Below are positions 1-9,161 of a DNA stretch of 64,000 bases, piece by piece. The translations under genes were made by a program, and so were the position numbers. The first letter of the stretch is position 1, and every line of letters begins with the position of its first letter. This stretch comes from Myxococcaceae bacterium JPH2 (GTDB lineage: Bacteria > Myxococcota > Myxococcia > Myxococcales > Myxococcaceae): assembly GCA_016458225.1 (NCBI GenBank), contig JAEMGR010000005.1, positions 248,001 to 312,000 of the forward strand, given 5' to 3'. The notes under the pieces were generated by a model that did no database searches, was not told the DNA's origin, and saw only the letters and a list, made by a program, of their open reading frames with translations.

Positions 1-181
1 TGCCGAGGAGAGGCGGCCGGCCCTGGTCGCTCACCCTCCCGAGGCCCCCCATGCTCGCCCATCCCGGCTCCGAAAGTCGATTCCTTCCACACCGAGCGTC
101 CGGGTGGCGGACAGTGCCACGCGCCCGCTGGGTGAAACGTCGCGAGCATGGGACGTTCGGGCCGTGTAAAGGTGGGGAGTC
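1..181. other. Upstream non-coding stretch
   Basis: I see no convincing gene here. Open frames on both strands run through it, but they are GC-rich continuations of shadows of the kinase gene. It probably holds the promoter of the two-component operon. A purine-rich AAAGGTGGGGAG at about 168-179 is the likely ribosome binding site for the GTG at 182. No clear -10/-35 pair was found. Confidence 0.4.
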
Positions 182-1714
182 GTGTCCCGCCAAGCGCCCG
201 TCATCCTCAGCTTCCGGCGCACCTTCGCGCTGCTGCTCCTGCTGGTCGTCCTACCGTCCGCGGGCCTCTCCGGCTTCGGCGTGGTGGCCATCATCAACGA
301 GCGCGCCGCCGTGGAGAAACGCCTGGAGGCCGCCTGGCGCGGCACCCTGGAGACGCTCTCCCAGGAGCTGCCGCTCGCCATGGACTCCGGACGCCTGGAG
401 GAGCTGGGCGGCGGCATCTTGCGCTTCGCGCTCCCCAACGGAGAAGTCCTCTCCGACCCCGACAGCACCTTCCACGTGGTGGATGGCAAGGTGAGCACCC
501 TGGACCCGCAGCTCGCCGAGTCCCTGGTCACCCTGGTGCCAGAGGTGGGCGCGCTGCCCACCCGTCCCACGGTCTTCTCGCTGTCGGCCGGAGGCCGGGC
601 GGTGCTGCTGGCCGCCGAGCGCGATGGCAACGGGGCGCGCGGCGTGCGGCTGTCCGGGCGAGCCGTGGAGGAGCTGCTGTCGGACAAGGCGGACCGGCGG
701 GTGAGCAACTCAGAGCCCGTGCGCTTCGCGCTGCTCCCGGTGCCACGCGACGGGGGCGAGGGCGGGTTGGTGAACCGGCTCATGTCCGAGGTGGCGCAGG
801 CGCGGCAGAACGCGCTGGGGCCGCCGGTGCTCGCCGAGCGGGTGCTGCCCTCGCCGCTCCAGGACTTCCGCCTGGTGGTGCTGCCCACGGGCGAGGACCC
901 GGTGGCGCGCGCCTCCACGCGCAACCGCGCGGTGTATGGCGTGCTCTTGGGCCTGTTCTATCTGACGCTCACCTTCGGCGTCGTCTACACGGCGCGGGTG
1001 CTGTACCGGGAGGCCCGGCTGTCGCGCATGAAGACGGACTTCGTGTCGCTGGTGAGCCACGAGCTGCGCACGCCGCTCACATCCATTCGGATGTTCATCG
1101 AGACGCTCGCCCTGGGACGCTTGAAGGACCCCACGCAGACGCAGGAAGTGTTGAACCTGCTCACGCAAGAGACCGAGCGCCTGTCCAATCTCATCGAGCG
1201 GGTGCTCGACTGGGCGCGCATCGAGAGCGGGCGCAAGGTGTACCAGCGCGAGCCTCGGCCAGTGTCCGAGGCGATGGACATGGCGCTGCAGGCATTTCGC
1301 GCGCAGCGGCTGGAGGGCGGCATGGACCTGCGCGTGGATGCGCCGGCGTCCCTGCCCCGCGTGGAGATGGACCGCGACGCGGTGGCGGGCGCGCTGCTCA
1401 ACCTGCTGCAGAATGCGTACAAGTACAGCGGTCCGACGGACCGGCGCATCCGGCTCACCGTGCACCAGAGCCGCAAGTGGGTGGAGCTGTCCGTGGAGGA
1501 CAATGGCGTGGGAATCGCTTCCAAGGAGCGCCGCCGCATCTTCGAGCGCTTCTACCGGGTGGATAACCTGCTGACGCGAAAGACCGAGGGCAGTGGCCTG
1601 GGCCTGGCCATCTCCAAGCGCATCGTCGAGGCACACGGCGGCCGCATCACCGTGCGCAGCGAGGTGGGCAAGGGCAGCCGCTTCACCATCCACCTGCCGG
1701 TGAGCAAGGCATGA
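182..1714 (+). CDS. Membrane sensor histidine kinase
   Basis: This is a 510-residue two-component sensor. It begins at GTG, supported by a purine-rich ribosome site just upstream. A first membrane segment (about residues 11-36) and a second (about 255-278) enclose a roughly 215-residue periplasmic sensor region that matches no domain I recognise. A HisKA dimerisation helix follows, with phospho-acceptor His293 in the motif SHELRTPL. The HATPase domain shows an N box with Asn411, DNGVG, and GSGLGL. The stop overlaps the next start (ATGA), so it is translationally coupled to the OmpR-type regulator, its obvious partner. The signal sensed cannot be told from sequence. Confidence 0.95.
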   Translation: MSRQAPVILSFRRTFALLLLLVVLPSAGLSGFGVVAIINERAAVEKRLEAAWRGTLETLSQELPLAMDSGRLEELGGGILRFALPNGEVLSDPDSTFHVVDGKVSTLDPQLAESLVTLVPEVGALPTRPTVFSLSAGGRAVLLAAERDGNGARGVRLSGRAVEELLSDKADRRVSNSEPVRFALLPVPRDGGEGGLVNRLMSEVAQARQNALGPPVLAERVLPSPLQDFRLVVLPTGEDPVARASTRNRAVYGVLLGLFYLTLTFGVVYTARVLYREARLSRMKTDFVSLVSHELRTPLTSIRMFIETLALGRLKDPTQTQEVLNLLTQETERLSNLIERVLDWARIESGRKVYQREPRPVSEAMDMALQAFRAQRLEGGMDLRVDAPASLPRVEMDRDAVAGALLNLLQNAYKYSGPTDRRIRLTVHQSRKWVELSVEDNGVGIASKERRRIFERFYRVDNLLTRKTEGSGLGLAISKRIVEAHGGRITVRSEVGKGSRFTIHLPVSKA

Positions 1715-2406
1715 GCGAGGAGAAGACACAGCGCATCCTGGTGGTGGAGGACGACCTGTCCATCCTCACCGGCCTGTCCATGAACCTGCGCTTCGAGGGC
1801 TACGAGGTCCTCCAGGCGCAGGACGGGCGCACGGGCCTGGCTCGCGCGCTGGACGAGGCGCCGGACCTGATGGTGTTGGACCTGATGTTGCCGGAGCTCA
1901 ACGGCTACGAGGTCATCCGCGAGCTGCGCCAGCGAGGCAGGGACACGCCCGTGGTGGTGCTGTCCGCGCGGAGCATGGAGACGGACAAGATTCTCGGGCT
2001 CAACCTGGGCGCGGACGACTACGTGGTGAAGCCGTTCGGGTTGCAGGAGCTGCTGGCGCGCATCAAGGCCGTGCTGCGCCGCCGCTACGGAGGACCGCCC
2101 GCGGCGCCGAGCGTGACGTTCGGAGACGTGAAGGTGGACCTGGGCCTGCGCACGGTGGCGCGCGATGGCCAGCCGGTGGAGCTCACCGCGCAGGAGTTCA
2201 AGCTGCTGGCCCACTTCCTGGCGCACCCTGGCCGCACCTTCACGCGCGAGGAGCTGCTGTCCGGCGCGTGGGGCTACAACTACGAAGGCAGCGCGCGCAC
2301 GGTGGACAACTTCATGCGCCAGCTTCGCCTCAAGTTCGAGCCGGACCCCGAGGAGCCTCGCTACTTCCTCACCGTGCGCGGACTGGGCTACCGCTTCGAG
2401 CGCTGA
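1711..2406 (+). CDS. OmpR/PhoB-family response regulator
   Basis: This 231-residue DNA-binding regulator is partner to the preceding kinase. The receiver domain (about 7-120) has acidic pocket residues Glu13/Asp14, phospho-acceptor Asp57 (VLDLMLPEL), the switch Ser85 and Lys107 (DDYVVKPF). A winged-helix Trans_reg_C domain (about 133-230) follows, with the typical [10 protein letters not shown] and VRGLGYRF signatures. All residues needed for phosphorelay are present. It starts within the kinase stop codon. The operon ends here at a hairpin shared with the convergent gene. Confidence 0.95.
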   Translation: MSEEKTQRILVVEDDLSILTGLSMNLRFEGYEVLQAQDGRTGLARALDEAPDLMVLDLMLPELNGYEVIRELRQRGRDTPVVVLSARSMETDKILGLNLGADDYVVKPFGLQELLARIKAVLRRRYGGPPAAPSVTFGDVKVDLGLRTVARDGQPVELTAQEFKLLAHFLAHPGRTFTREELLSGAWGYNYEGSARTVDNFMRQLRLKFEPDPEEPRYFLTVRGLGYRFER

Positions 2407-2429
2407 GCCGCGGGGCTTACCCTTCATCA

Positions 2430-2457
2430 GGTGAGGGCCAGAGACCTGGCGCTCACC
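2430..2457. terminator. Hairpin between convergent genes
   Basis: A stem of GGTGAG/CTCACC continues, after one G-G mismatch, into GCCAG/CTGGC with a 4-base loop. It sits between the regulator stop and the immunity-gene stop, overlapping the latter. It is likely a two-way terminator; there is no T-tract. Confidence 0.55.
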
Positions 2458-3208
2458 GAAGGGCGGGAGTCCATTCATAGACTTTGACGTCCACGGAGGT
2501 CTCCGCGGCGATAACGCCGAGGATCTTCCTGAGAACTCCTGCGTCGCTGCCTCCGAACAGACAGGCCTGAGTGTCGACAGGCCCGTCTCTCAATGCGCTT
2601 TTGCAAACCATGATCGCATCAGCCCGCTCGTACAGCCCACAGAAAGGCCCTGCGGGAGCAGGCTCCCTGAACCCCAAACTGCGCAAGAGCGGCGCAAGCT
2701 GAGACGGAACATCGGGCTCGTTGCTGGAGAAGACGCCCTCGCACTGCTGGGGCATCCGCTCAACCCCAAAGCTCATGAGGGCGCCCCACGACAACATCTC
2801 CCGCAACGTCTCGAACCGGTCGTGAAGTTCGCCGCCTCGCGCATGCCGCATCGTGACTCGCGCATCTGCTCGGGCTGGAGCATCGAGGTCGTAGAAGAGG
2901 TGTAGCGGCATCACCTCATCGGACGACTCCGCGATGAACAGGAACCGGGGATCTGCTGCGACCAACCCTTCTGAGTAACATGCCAGCACGCGCTGCGCGG
3001 AGAAGTCGAGTCTCGGATAGGCCAGCGGCCCCATGCCTTGCCCCATCCGAGACAGGAACCAGCGATAGAAGGCAGGCAACGGGCGGCCCGCAATCCGCTC
3101 GATTCGCGCAACCTCGTCAGACGGGGCGCCACGCCACTGCGCCGAGAGCCCGGGCACAACTCGCAAGAGCAACGCCTCCAACTCGGGCTCTAGTTCTTGT
3201 GCAGGCAC
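2453..3208 (-). CDS. SUKH/SMI1-KNR4-type immunity protein
   Basis: This is a 251-residue soluble protein. The stretch at about residues 34-60 (IERIAGRPLPAFYRWFLSRM) fits the opening helices of the SMI1/KNR4 (SUKH) fold, with a glycine/proline-rich turn after it. SUKH proteins commonly neutralise polymorphic toxins, many of them nucleases and deaminases. Its ATG lies inside the end of the upstream PAAR-toxin gene (19-bp overlap), the classic effector-immunity arrangement. There is no signal peptide, which fits neutralisation in the cytoplasm. The immunity role is inferred from fold and position; the target is unproven. Confidence 0.7.
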   Translation of the reverse strand: MPAQELEPELEALLLRVVPGLSAQWRGAPSDEVARIERIAGRPLPAFYRWFLSRMGQGMGPLAYPRLDFSAQRVLACYSEGLVAADPRFLFIAESSDEVMPLHLFYDLDAPARADARVTMRHARGGELHDRFETLREMLSWGALMSFGVERMPQQCEGVFSSNEPDVPSQLAPLLRSLGFREPAPAGPFCGLYERADAIMVCKSALRDGPVDTQACLFGGSDAGVLRKILGVIAAETSVDVKVYEWTPALR

Positions 3209-4341
3209 TGCTCCTCCTTCTCGTCACCAGGGCACAGCATCAATGGGACAATGAGTTCGCAAGATCGACACGGGGGGACCGTCGAGCCATGCGCAAAGGG
3301 CTTCGCGACCACCTGAGCATTGCGCTCATCGAAGAACTGTATCGGGGCGGCTGTCGCATTGCCCTTGCTATGAAAGAACTGTTCCGTGAGTCCACTCGGG
3401 TAGGCACCTGCATCAAGAGCGAGCGCGAGGGTCTTCTGAGCAGCGCAGGTACCTGGTGGGTATGCCGCAGGCCCCGAGCGGTTGAGCGAGCTCTTCTCTG
3501 CACGGATGTCAGCCACGTCCCAAACTGCTTTCGCGTTCAGATCCCCGAAGCGCGCCACCAGGAAGTCCCTCATCCGAGCACGCGTCGCAGCGTAGACCTT
3601 GTCATCCGCATCTGGGACATCGATTGAGAGGGACCCAGCGGGCGCGTGCCATCCCAGCTGCGTCACGGCTTCACTGAACTCCCGCAGCGTCACGGCGGAC
3701 TGGTCCGCGTATTTCTTTCCGCACTTGCACTGGACCACTCCCAGCATCGTTACCAGACGGCGCCCCTTCTTGGCGTTGACCATTGTCTCGAGCTTTGCGG
3801 CCAGGGCGGCGGCATCCACCTTCGTTTCCTTCGTCTCCTCCAAGGCTCCGTGCTGCGCCTTGCACAGGGGGCATTGCTCATTCCCGTCGACCACCGTGAC
3901 CAGACCGGTGTGCTGAAGCACCCCCATCATCGTCGCCGAGTTCGCCGGGCTCCCGCTCGGTCCGCAGTTGTTCAGCATCGGGTCCCCGAGCAGATGGACG
4001 TTCTTGCCCTCGATCTTCACGTCCATGGACCCAGGCCCCACGAAGCTCGTGGGACCTTCCACGTTCGCGGAGACCAGTCCGCCCCCAGTCCCCTTGCTGG
4101 CCGCATCTCCCTCGGAGCCGAAGGTGGCTCCCCGAATCGCGACCTTCTTGCCTTCAATCGTGACGCTCGTTGAGTAGTTCTTCGGATCCGTCCCGCTCTT
4201 GCCGATATTGGGCAGTGGCGTCGGCACGAACGGAGCCGGCGGCCCTGGCATTGTGCACATGTTGGGCAACGTGGCCGCGGCAATCCCATCAGACCCTTCT
4301 GTCACCGGAGTCTTGGGCGCATTCACTGACACTTTCGGCAT
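3190..4341 (-). CDS. PAAR-like (DUF4150) protein with putative toxin tail
   Basis: This is a 383-residue type VI secretion-type effector. Residues about 20-125 form a PAAR-like DUF4150 domain, which would cap the VgrG spike. Next come a CPLC pair (157-160) and a CKC motif (205-207), possibly a small zinc site. The C-terminal part holds C299-A-A-Q and P357-C-R-S-C361. The PCxxC element resembles the zinc-binding motif of nucleic-acid deaminases, but the usual catalytic Glu two residues after the first Cys is Ala/Gln here. A deaminase identity is therefore a hypothesis. The start has AGGAG 8 bases upstream. It overlaps the immunity gene and lies 12 bp after the ketosynthase-like gene. Confidence 0.75.
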   Translation of the reverse strand: MPKVSVNAPKTPVTEGSDGIAAATLPNMCTMPGPPAPFVPTPLPNIGKSGTDPKNYSTSVTIEGKKVAIRGATFGSEGDAASKGTGGGLVSANVEGPTSFVGPGSMDVKIEGKNVHLLGDPMLNNCGPSGSPANSATMMGVLQHTGLVTVVDGNEQCPLCKAQHGALEETKETKVDAAALAAKLETMVNAKKGRRLVTMLGVVQCKCGKKYADQSAVTLREFSEAVTQLGWHAPAGSLSIDVPDADDKVYAATRARMRDFLVARFGDLNAKAVWDVADIRAEKSSLNRSGPAAYPPGTCAAQKTLALALDAGAYPSGLTEQFFHSKGNATAAPIQFFDERNAQVVAKPFAHGSTVPPCRSCELIVPLMLCPGDEKEEQCLHKN

Positions 4342-4353
4342 CGGAATGACTCC

Positions 4354-5403
4354 TCATGACACCTGCGGCGCTTGCAGGAGCATGGCGCCCCGCAGCCCCG
4401 AATCGGAACCTGCCATCACCAGTGCACGGGGCCCTCGCGCATACCCGCGCGCGAACGCACGAATCGCCAGGATGCCCCCAAGCGCTCCGAACGCGGCCCC
4501 CACATCCCCCCAGCAATCACTGGGGGCCTTGTACCCAGTTGATTTCCACACCGATGGCGCGCGCAGAGCCACGAAGCCCCACTCCTCACTGCGGTAGCGC
4601 TCACCATTGATGTCTGCGTAGACAGCGTCGGCGCTTTCCCGGGGAAGTTCGAGTCCCGAGACGGCGCCGTGGACGGCTCGGGTCATCCCCACGCCCAGCG
4701 AACCGGTGTCACTGTCGCGCAGGAGCTGCTCCTGCGCCGTGCTCGCCCCTCGCACCGTGGCCAACGAAGGGAGGTTCAGGCGACGGCGCATGCCCGGATT
4801 CATCAGCACCAGGGCCCCCACTCCCTCGCCAGGCGTGAACCCACTGCGGACTCCTGGCTGCGCGAACCGACGGTTCCGCTCCAACCACTCGAACGTCTCC
4901 GGGTGGAGATAGCTCTCAGCGCCGAGCACCAGAAACACGCCATCCCTGCGCTCAGCGCCCGCGCGCAGGACTCGGTCGACGGCCTGAATGGCGCCAGCGT
5001 GTCCCCGCCCCGCAATCTCGACACGCGCATGGGGCGTCTTTCCCTGAAAACGCGCGGCCACGGAGTCAGCAAGCCAGGCCGCGTCGCCCTCGGAGAACCC
5101 CGGGCGGGTTTCCGGGAGCGACAGCAACACATCGAGCCTTCCCCCCAAGAAGACCTTCGGGTCGAGCTTGGTCTCGAGTTCCTCCAGGACACTCTCGACC
5201 ATGGGCTTCAGGCGGTCTCGGCCGTCGAGTCCACGCCCGAGAAGTGAGTCAGCGGCAACCACGACGGGGGACCCGCGCGCATCCACGAAGGGATACTCAG
5301 CGTAGCGCGAGATGCCCGCACGCACTGCCGCCGCGCTGCTCTCCGCCGAGTGCCCCACGGGCGTCCGTGCGCCAACGGCCACCACATCAACCTGGGCGCT
5401 CAT
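4354..5403 (-). CDS. Ketosynthase-like (thiolase-fold) protein, probably inactive
   Basis: This 349-residue protein has a beta-ketoacyl-synthase/thiolase fold. The ATG at 5403 was chosen because it overlaps the preceding stop (ATGA) and has CGGAGG upstream. The region where active synthases carry the nucleophilic Cys (ACxSGxxAI) reads IAGRGHAGAIQAV here, with Gly at the Cys position. The two catalytic His motifs are not apparent either (DINGERYRSEEWGF in place of the first). It is therefore likely a non-catalytic relative. Such proteins recur beside DUF2169 and DUF4150 genes in type VI secretion cargo loci, where a scaffold or adaptor role is plausible but unproven. Confidence 0.75.
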   Translation of the reverse strand: MSAQVDVVAVGARTPVGHSAESSAAAVRAGISRYAEYPFVDARGSPVVVAADSLLGRGLDGRDRLKPMVESVLEELETKLDPKVFLGGRLDVLLSLPETRPGFSEGDAAWLADSVAARFQGKTPHARVEIAGRGHAGAIQAVDRVLRAGAERRDGVFLVLGAESYLHPETFEWLERNRRFAQPGVRSGFTPGEGVGALVLMNPGMRRRLNLPSLATVRGASTAQEQLLRDSDTGSLGVGMTRAVHGAVSGLELPRESADAVYADINGERYRSEEWGFVALRAPSVWKSTGYKAPSDCWGDVGAAFGALGGILAIRAFARGYARGPRALVMAGSDSGLRGAMLLQAPQVS

Positions 5404-6445
5404 CGCGAACCTCCGAGTTCGACGACTTCCGTCTCGTCCAGATAGTCCGCGTCCGAAGCACGGACTCGCAGGGCGCTCTGCCACACCAACGCGAGGCGTC
5501 TGTCTTCAGGCTCCACGAGAACTGTCACCAAGCGACCGCCGTGCTGCTCTCGCCGCGTGCCAATGCGCGTCACAAATCCGAGCGAGATGCGCGGCAGCTC
5601 GAAGCGCAGCACGCCGTCGGGCGTCATGTTCAGGAGTTCGACTCGCTCCGCCCCGACCAGGAAGGTCTCGGTCCGCTGGTCCGTGGGAGCACTCAGCGCG
5701 AAGGTGGCATCGAAGTCATCCGGAAGCAGCGGCTTCTTCGATTGCGCCCACTCCACGTCATACGTTCCCGCGAACTTGCGTCGCGGCATCCAGGCTGCGT
5801 CGATGGCGCCAAATCCCGCCGGTCCCACTTCCGAGGGAACACCCCGGGGATACTCGATGGAATGGGCAAGCGTTCCATCCACATGGGCGTCTCGGACACC
5901 CTAGCCACGCCCGATGGGGTTCCGTTCGTCGAGGCGATGCTCGCGCGGGTCAGGCGCGGTGACATCCTTCCCCCCAAACGCCAATTCATATCGAATCGGG
6001 CGCGTGGTGAAGGGCCGAGGCGTCGTCACTTTCACGCCGCGCCAGCCGGCCTCATACAAGCGCTCCCCATGAACGAGCAGTTCCTTGGAGAGCCGCCCCA
6101 CCCGCAGCGAGACCGGTACCGTTCGAGCAGGCGTTCCTCGCGGCGCATGGGCATGAGCGTTGACCAGGACGTCCGTTCCTGGCTTCGCAGCGAGAAGCTC
6201 GGAGTCGTAGCGCAGGCTCGATTGACCGGGCTCGCCAAAGTATTCGGGCACCAATATCGGAGGCCGCTGCGCGTCCGCGAGCAGCAGCGTTCCCCTGGCG
6301 CAATGGCAAACGTGGCCTTGACTGCGACAAGCCACCAATGGACCCCGTGTTTGTCGCGAGTCCAGTTGCGCTCAACCGCGAACGCAGTGCGATTCTTTAC
6401 CCCCACATGGAGGAGGACGTTAGGGAGCCACCATTCCACTGTCAA
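5400..6445 (-). pseudogene. DUF2169 gene broken by frameshift and amber codon
   Basis: Three collinear pieces of one DUF2169 protein are readable. Piece one runs from 6445 (TTG) to about 6295 and ends WWLVAVKATFAIAPG. The frame then shifts at a four-C run (plus strand 6292-6295); one extra base would restore APGGTLLL. Piece two (PEYFGEPGQSSLRY to RLDERNPIGRG) stops at an in-frame TAG at 5901-5903. The same frame continues as GVRDAHVDGTLAHSIEYP to the end. DUF2169 proteins act as chaperones/adaptors for PAAR-type type VI effectors. Two independent lesions suggest a decayed gene, although base-calling errors or readthrough are possible. The total length of 1046 bp is not a multiple of three. 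Confidence 0.8.
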
Positions 6446-6585
6446 AGACTGCTCAGGAAGCCAGGCGCGAGTGGCTTTGGAAGGGCTTGGCAGGCGAGGC
6501 GCAGGGAGTCGTCAACTTCCCAACAGTGTGCAGTTGGCCCAGACGGACTCCGCGGAGAAGCGAACCGTCGAGGTCGCCGCGGGGC

Positions 6586-7284
6586 TCACAGCCCCGCGAC
6601 CCCGAGGTAGCGGCTGTCTTCCAGGTCGAAGGGCTTGCCGTCGAAGCGGCCGTAGCGCTCGCGCGGGGTGAGGCCGATGGCCGTGAGCGCGGCCTCCAGT
6701 TCGTCCGGCGTGAAGTGGCGCAGCTTGAGCCTTCGGATGGGGCTGGCTCCGCCGGGCACGCGACGCTCGCGCAGGTGCCGGGCGAACAACGGACGCTTCG
6801 GCTCCACCGCTCCACCCGGTGCATCTTCGTCACGCGCGAGCACCGGCTCACGGGGGGCGTTGAGCACGTCGAAGACGAACGTCCCGCCCGGCGACAAGTG
6901 GTGGCGCACCGTGGCCAGGAAGCCATCCAGGTCATCGCGCGTGGACATCAGGCCGAGCGCATGCTGCGGCGCGAGCACCAGCGGGAAGCGCTCCTCCAGA
7001 CGCAGCGCGCGCGGATCCACCGAGTGGAAGCGCACGCGCGCGGACACGTCTTCGGATTCGACGCCGCGGCGCTCCTCGGCCAGGCGGACCATCACCTCGG
7101 ACGGGTCCACGCCCACCACCGTGAAGCCATGGCCCGCGAGCGCCCACGGCACCCGACCGTTGGCCGAGCCCAACACCAGCACCGGTCCGCCGTGCTCGGT
7201 GGCCTGTCGCGTGTAGAAGAGAAGGTCCGGCTCCTGTCCCACCAGGGACAGCGGGGTCCGCCCGCGCGCATCGTTCCCAGACAT
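6586..7284 (-). CDS. Class I SAM-dependent methyltransferase
   Basis: This is a 232-residue Rossmann-fold methyltransferase. The SAM-binding loop reads VLVLGSANGRV, followed by an acidic residue at the end of strand 2 (VVGVDPSE). A motif around LVLAPQHALGLM and the post-motif LSPGGTFVFDVLN complete the typical order. The start at ATG 7284 is preferred over a GTG 18 bases upstream. It lies upstream of the DUF2169 gene on the same strand, but 140 bp of non-coding sequence separates them, so co-transcription is uncertain. The substrate is unknown. Confidence 0.8.
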   Translation of the reverse strand: MSGNDARGRTPLSLVGQEPDLLFYTRQATEHGGPVLVLGSANGRVPWALAGHGFTVVGVDPSEVMVRLAEERRGVESEDVSARVRFHSVDPRALRLEERFPLVLAPQHALGLMSTRDDLDGFLATVRHHLSPGGTFVFDVLNAPREPVLARDEDAPGGAVEPKRPLFARHLRERRVPGGASPIRRLKLRHFTPDELEAALTAIGLTPRERYGRFDGKPFDLEDSRYLGVAGL

Positions 7285-7406
7285 TTGCCCAGGCACTAGC
7301 ACGGTTCGGGCTCGGGCCGGGACCTCCCGTACCCAGGATGGGAAGTCGGCTGCCCACCCCCTGTCCGAGAGCGGACGCCCCGCGCGGCTCGGACTCCCGG
7401 ATTCCC

Positions 7407-7421
7407 TGGCATCGGGCTTGC
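7407..7421 (+). promoter_or_regulatory. Candidate sigma54 promoter
   Basis: TGGCAT, five bases, then TTGC matches the -24/-12 spacing of sigma54 promoters (TGGCAY-N5-TTGC). It would start transcription near 7433, about 58 bases before the lipoprotein ATG at 7491. It was found by eye. No enhancer site was identified. Confidence 0.35.
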
Positions 7422-7490
7422 GAGGCCGCGGATGGGGAAGCGGGCCTCCCTACGAGTGCCCGACTTTTCCTCCTGGGGGATGGGCGGCCT

Positions 7491-9158
7491 ATGAAGCGGG
7501 GATGGAGAGCGACCCAAGCGCTCGTCATGGCGAGCGCGATGTGGCTGGCGGGGTGTGGTTCGAGCGGAGGTCACCCGGCACAGGGAGATGAGGACGCCTC
7601 CACGGACCCGACGGGAGAGCCAGGACCTCCGGACTCAGGCACCGACCTCGGGGACGGCGGAGACTCGATACCGGACGCAGGCGACGATGCGGGTACTCCG
7701 GACGCAGGCCCTCCCGACGCGGGGTCGGATGCGGGCACTCCGGACGCGGGCCCTCCCGACGTGGTGCTCACCTTCCCCGCGACGCCGGGCTGGCAGTTCT
7801 ACGGCCCCCAGCAAGGCGGTCCGCGCTTCGTCTTCGCGGTGTCGTCCGACCAGGGCGGCAACATCTGGGTGGCGGGCGGCGAAGAAGGGCTCTTCCTGCT
7901 GAAGAAGGGCGAGGCCACCTTGCGCCACTTCACGATGGCGGACGGACTGCATCCCTACGGCCTCATGCGCGACGGCAAGGGCGGCCCGCCGCCCGGGGAC
8001 AAGTACCTCAAGGTCATCTCCGTGGCCGGAGGCAAGTCCGGCACGGTGTTCGTGGGCTACGAGGGCAAGCCCGTGGCGAAGGGCAAGCCCACGTGCGAGG
8101 ACGAGTGGGACCAGGCGGACAACGAGGGCCGCCCGCCCGACGCGAGCGTCTACAAGAGCGGTGACGCGGACAAGGTCTCGCTCCAGCAGGACGGCACGCT
8201 GCACGTCGTGCACTACGACATCCACACGGGGCCCAACAAGATCGCCGTGGAGAAGCGCGGGCGCGAGAAGGTCTGCACCATCTACCGCATCGCGTATGAC
8301 CCCAAGACGAGCAGCGTGTGGTTCGGCGGCAACCACGGCTTCGCTCGCGGCGACGCGGAGTTCGATGGGCACGTGCCCTCGTGGTGCTTCGACCCGCGGC
8401 CGTACACCCAATCGGGCTTCCGCTGGGACTACGTCTGCACGGGCGTGCTCGAGCACGTGCACCCCGCCATCAACGGCAGCGCGCCCAATGGCGGCGACGT
8501 GCTCCTGACGGACCGCTACTTCGGCGTGGCCGTCACCGAGAACAGCGACGTGTTCTTCGGCGGGCAGATCCGCTCGACGCGCTTCTATTACGGCTCCAAC
8601 GCCAACAATTACTGGGAGGCGCAGAAGCAGACGGAGAACGCGCCCTACGTGTCCAACCGCATCGACATCTGGCAGGACCACGTGCAGGGCGAGAGCTGGC
8701 CCTACCCCACCGAGGCGGACCGCGTGGACGACCACGTCTCCGCGATGTCCATGGCGGACAACGGCGACGTCTGGGTGGCCTCGTTCACGCACGGCCTCGC
8801 GCGGCTCAGCCCGAGCGGACAACTCCAGGGCACCGTGACGAGCCAGCTCATCAACTACACGCCCGCGGGCCGAGGCAAACCCGCCATGGCGCCCACGTCC
8901 GCCGTCGCGGTGGACCATTGGGACGGCAGCGTGTGGGCCGGCGGCAACTGGTGGGGCGGCATCACCCGGTTGAAGGGGGGCTCGGCGATTCCGTATGGAG
9001 ACGCCGCGCTGGGACGTCAGCTCATCTTCGGCAGCGTGGCGGACATCCAGATGGACCGCTCCAGCCCCAATCGGAAGGTGCTCGTCGGCTTCGCGGGCTA
9101 CCTGGGCACCGATGGGCGCGTCGTCCCGGGCGCCCTCGGCATCTACACGGGCGAGTGA
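7491..9158 (+). CDS. Secreted lipoprotein, beta-propeller-like
   Basis: This is a 555-residue predicted lipoprotein. The ATG at 7491 gives a short signal peptide ending LAGC (Cys22); the open frame extends further upstream but without a signal sequence. A low-complexity linker of repeated DAG/TPDAGPPDAG units (about residues 60-95) follows, typical of myxobacterial surface lipoproteins. The rest contains recurring elements such as GGNIWVAG, SVWFGGNHGFA, GDVWVASFTHGLARL and GSVWAGGNWWGGITRL. These resemble two-component-regulator or NHL-type propeller blades. No catalytic motif was seen. It ends 3 bp from the convergent amidohydrolase gene. Confidence 0.75.
   Translation: MKRGWRATQALVMASAMWLAGCGSSGGHPAQGDEDASTDPTGEPGPPDSGTDLGDGGDSIPDAGDDAGTPDAGPPDAGSDAGTPDAGPPDVVLTFPATPGWQFYGPQQGGPRFVFAVSSDQGGNIWVAGGEEGLFLLKKGEATLRHFTMADGLHPYGLMRDGKGGPPPGDKYLKVISVAGGKSGTVFVGYEGKPVAKGKPTCEDEWDQADNEGRPPDASVYKSGDADKVSLQQDGTLHVVHYDIHTGPNKIAVEKRGREKVCTIYRIAYDPKTSSVWFGGNHGFARGDAEFDGHVPSWCFDPRPYTQSGFRWDYVCTGVLEHVHPAINGSAPNGGDVLLTDRYFGVAVTENSDVFFGGQIRSTRFYYGSNANNYWEAQKQTENAPYVSNRIDIWQDHVQGESWPYPTEADRVDDHVSAMSMADNGDVWVASFTHGLARLSPSGQLQGTVTSQLINYTPAGRGKPAMAPTSAVAVDHWDGSVWAGGNWWGGITRLKGGSAIPYGDAALGRQLIFGSVADIQMDRSSPNRKVLVGFAGYLGTDGRVVPGALGIYTGE
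7674..7762 (+). repeat. In-frame DAG-rich direct repeat
   Basis: Two near-identical copies of a unit coding for DAGTPDAGPPDAG-type sequence lie in tandem in the N-terminal linker of the lipoprotein gene. They keep the reading frame, so copy-number change would only lengthen or shorten the linker. Confidence 0.7.
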
Positions 9159-9161
9159 GCG

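Noticed and set aside
5400-5882. A separate short gene starting at GTG 5882
   Set aside because: It is in the same frame as the preceding DUF2169 fragment, separated only by one TAG codon, and continues the family sequence, so it is treated as part of the broken gene.
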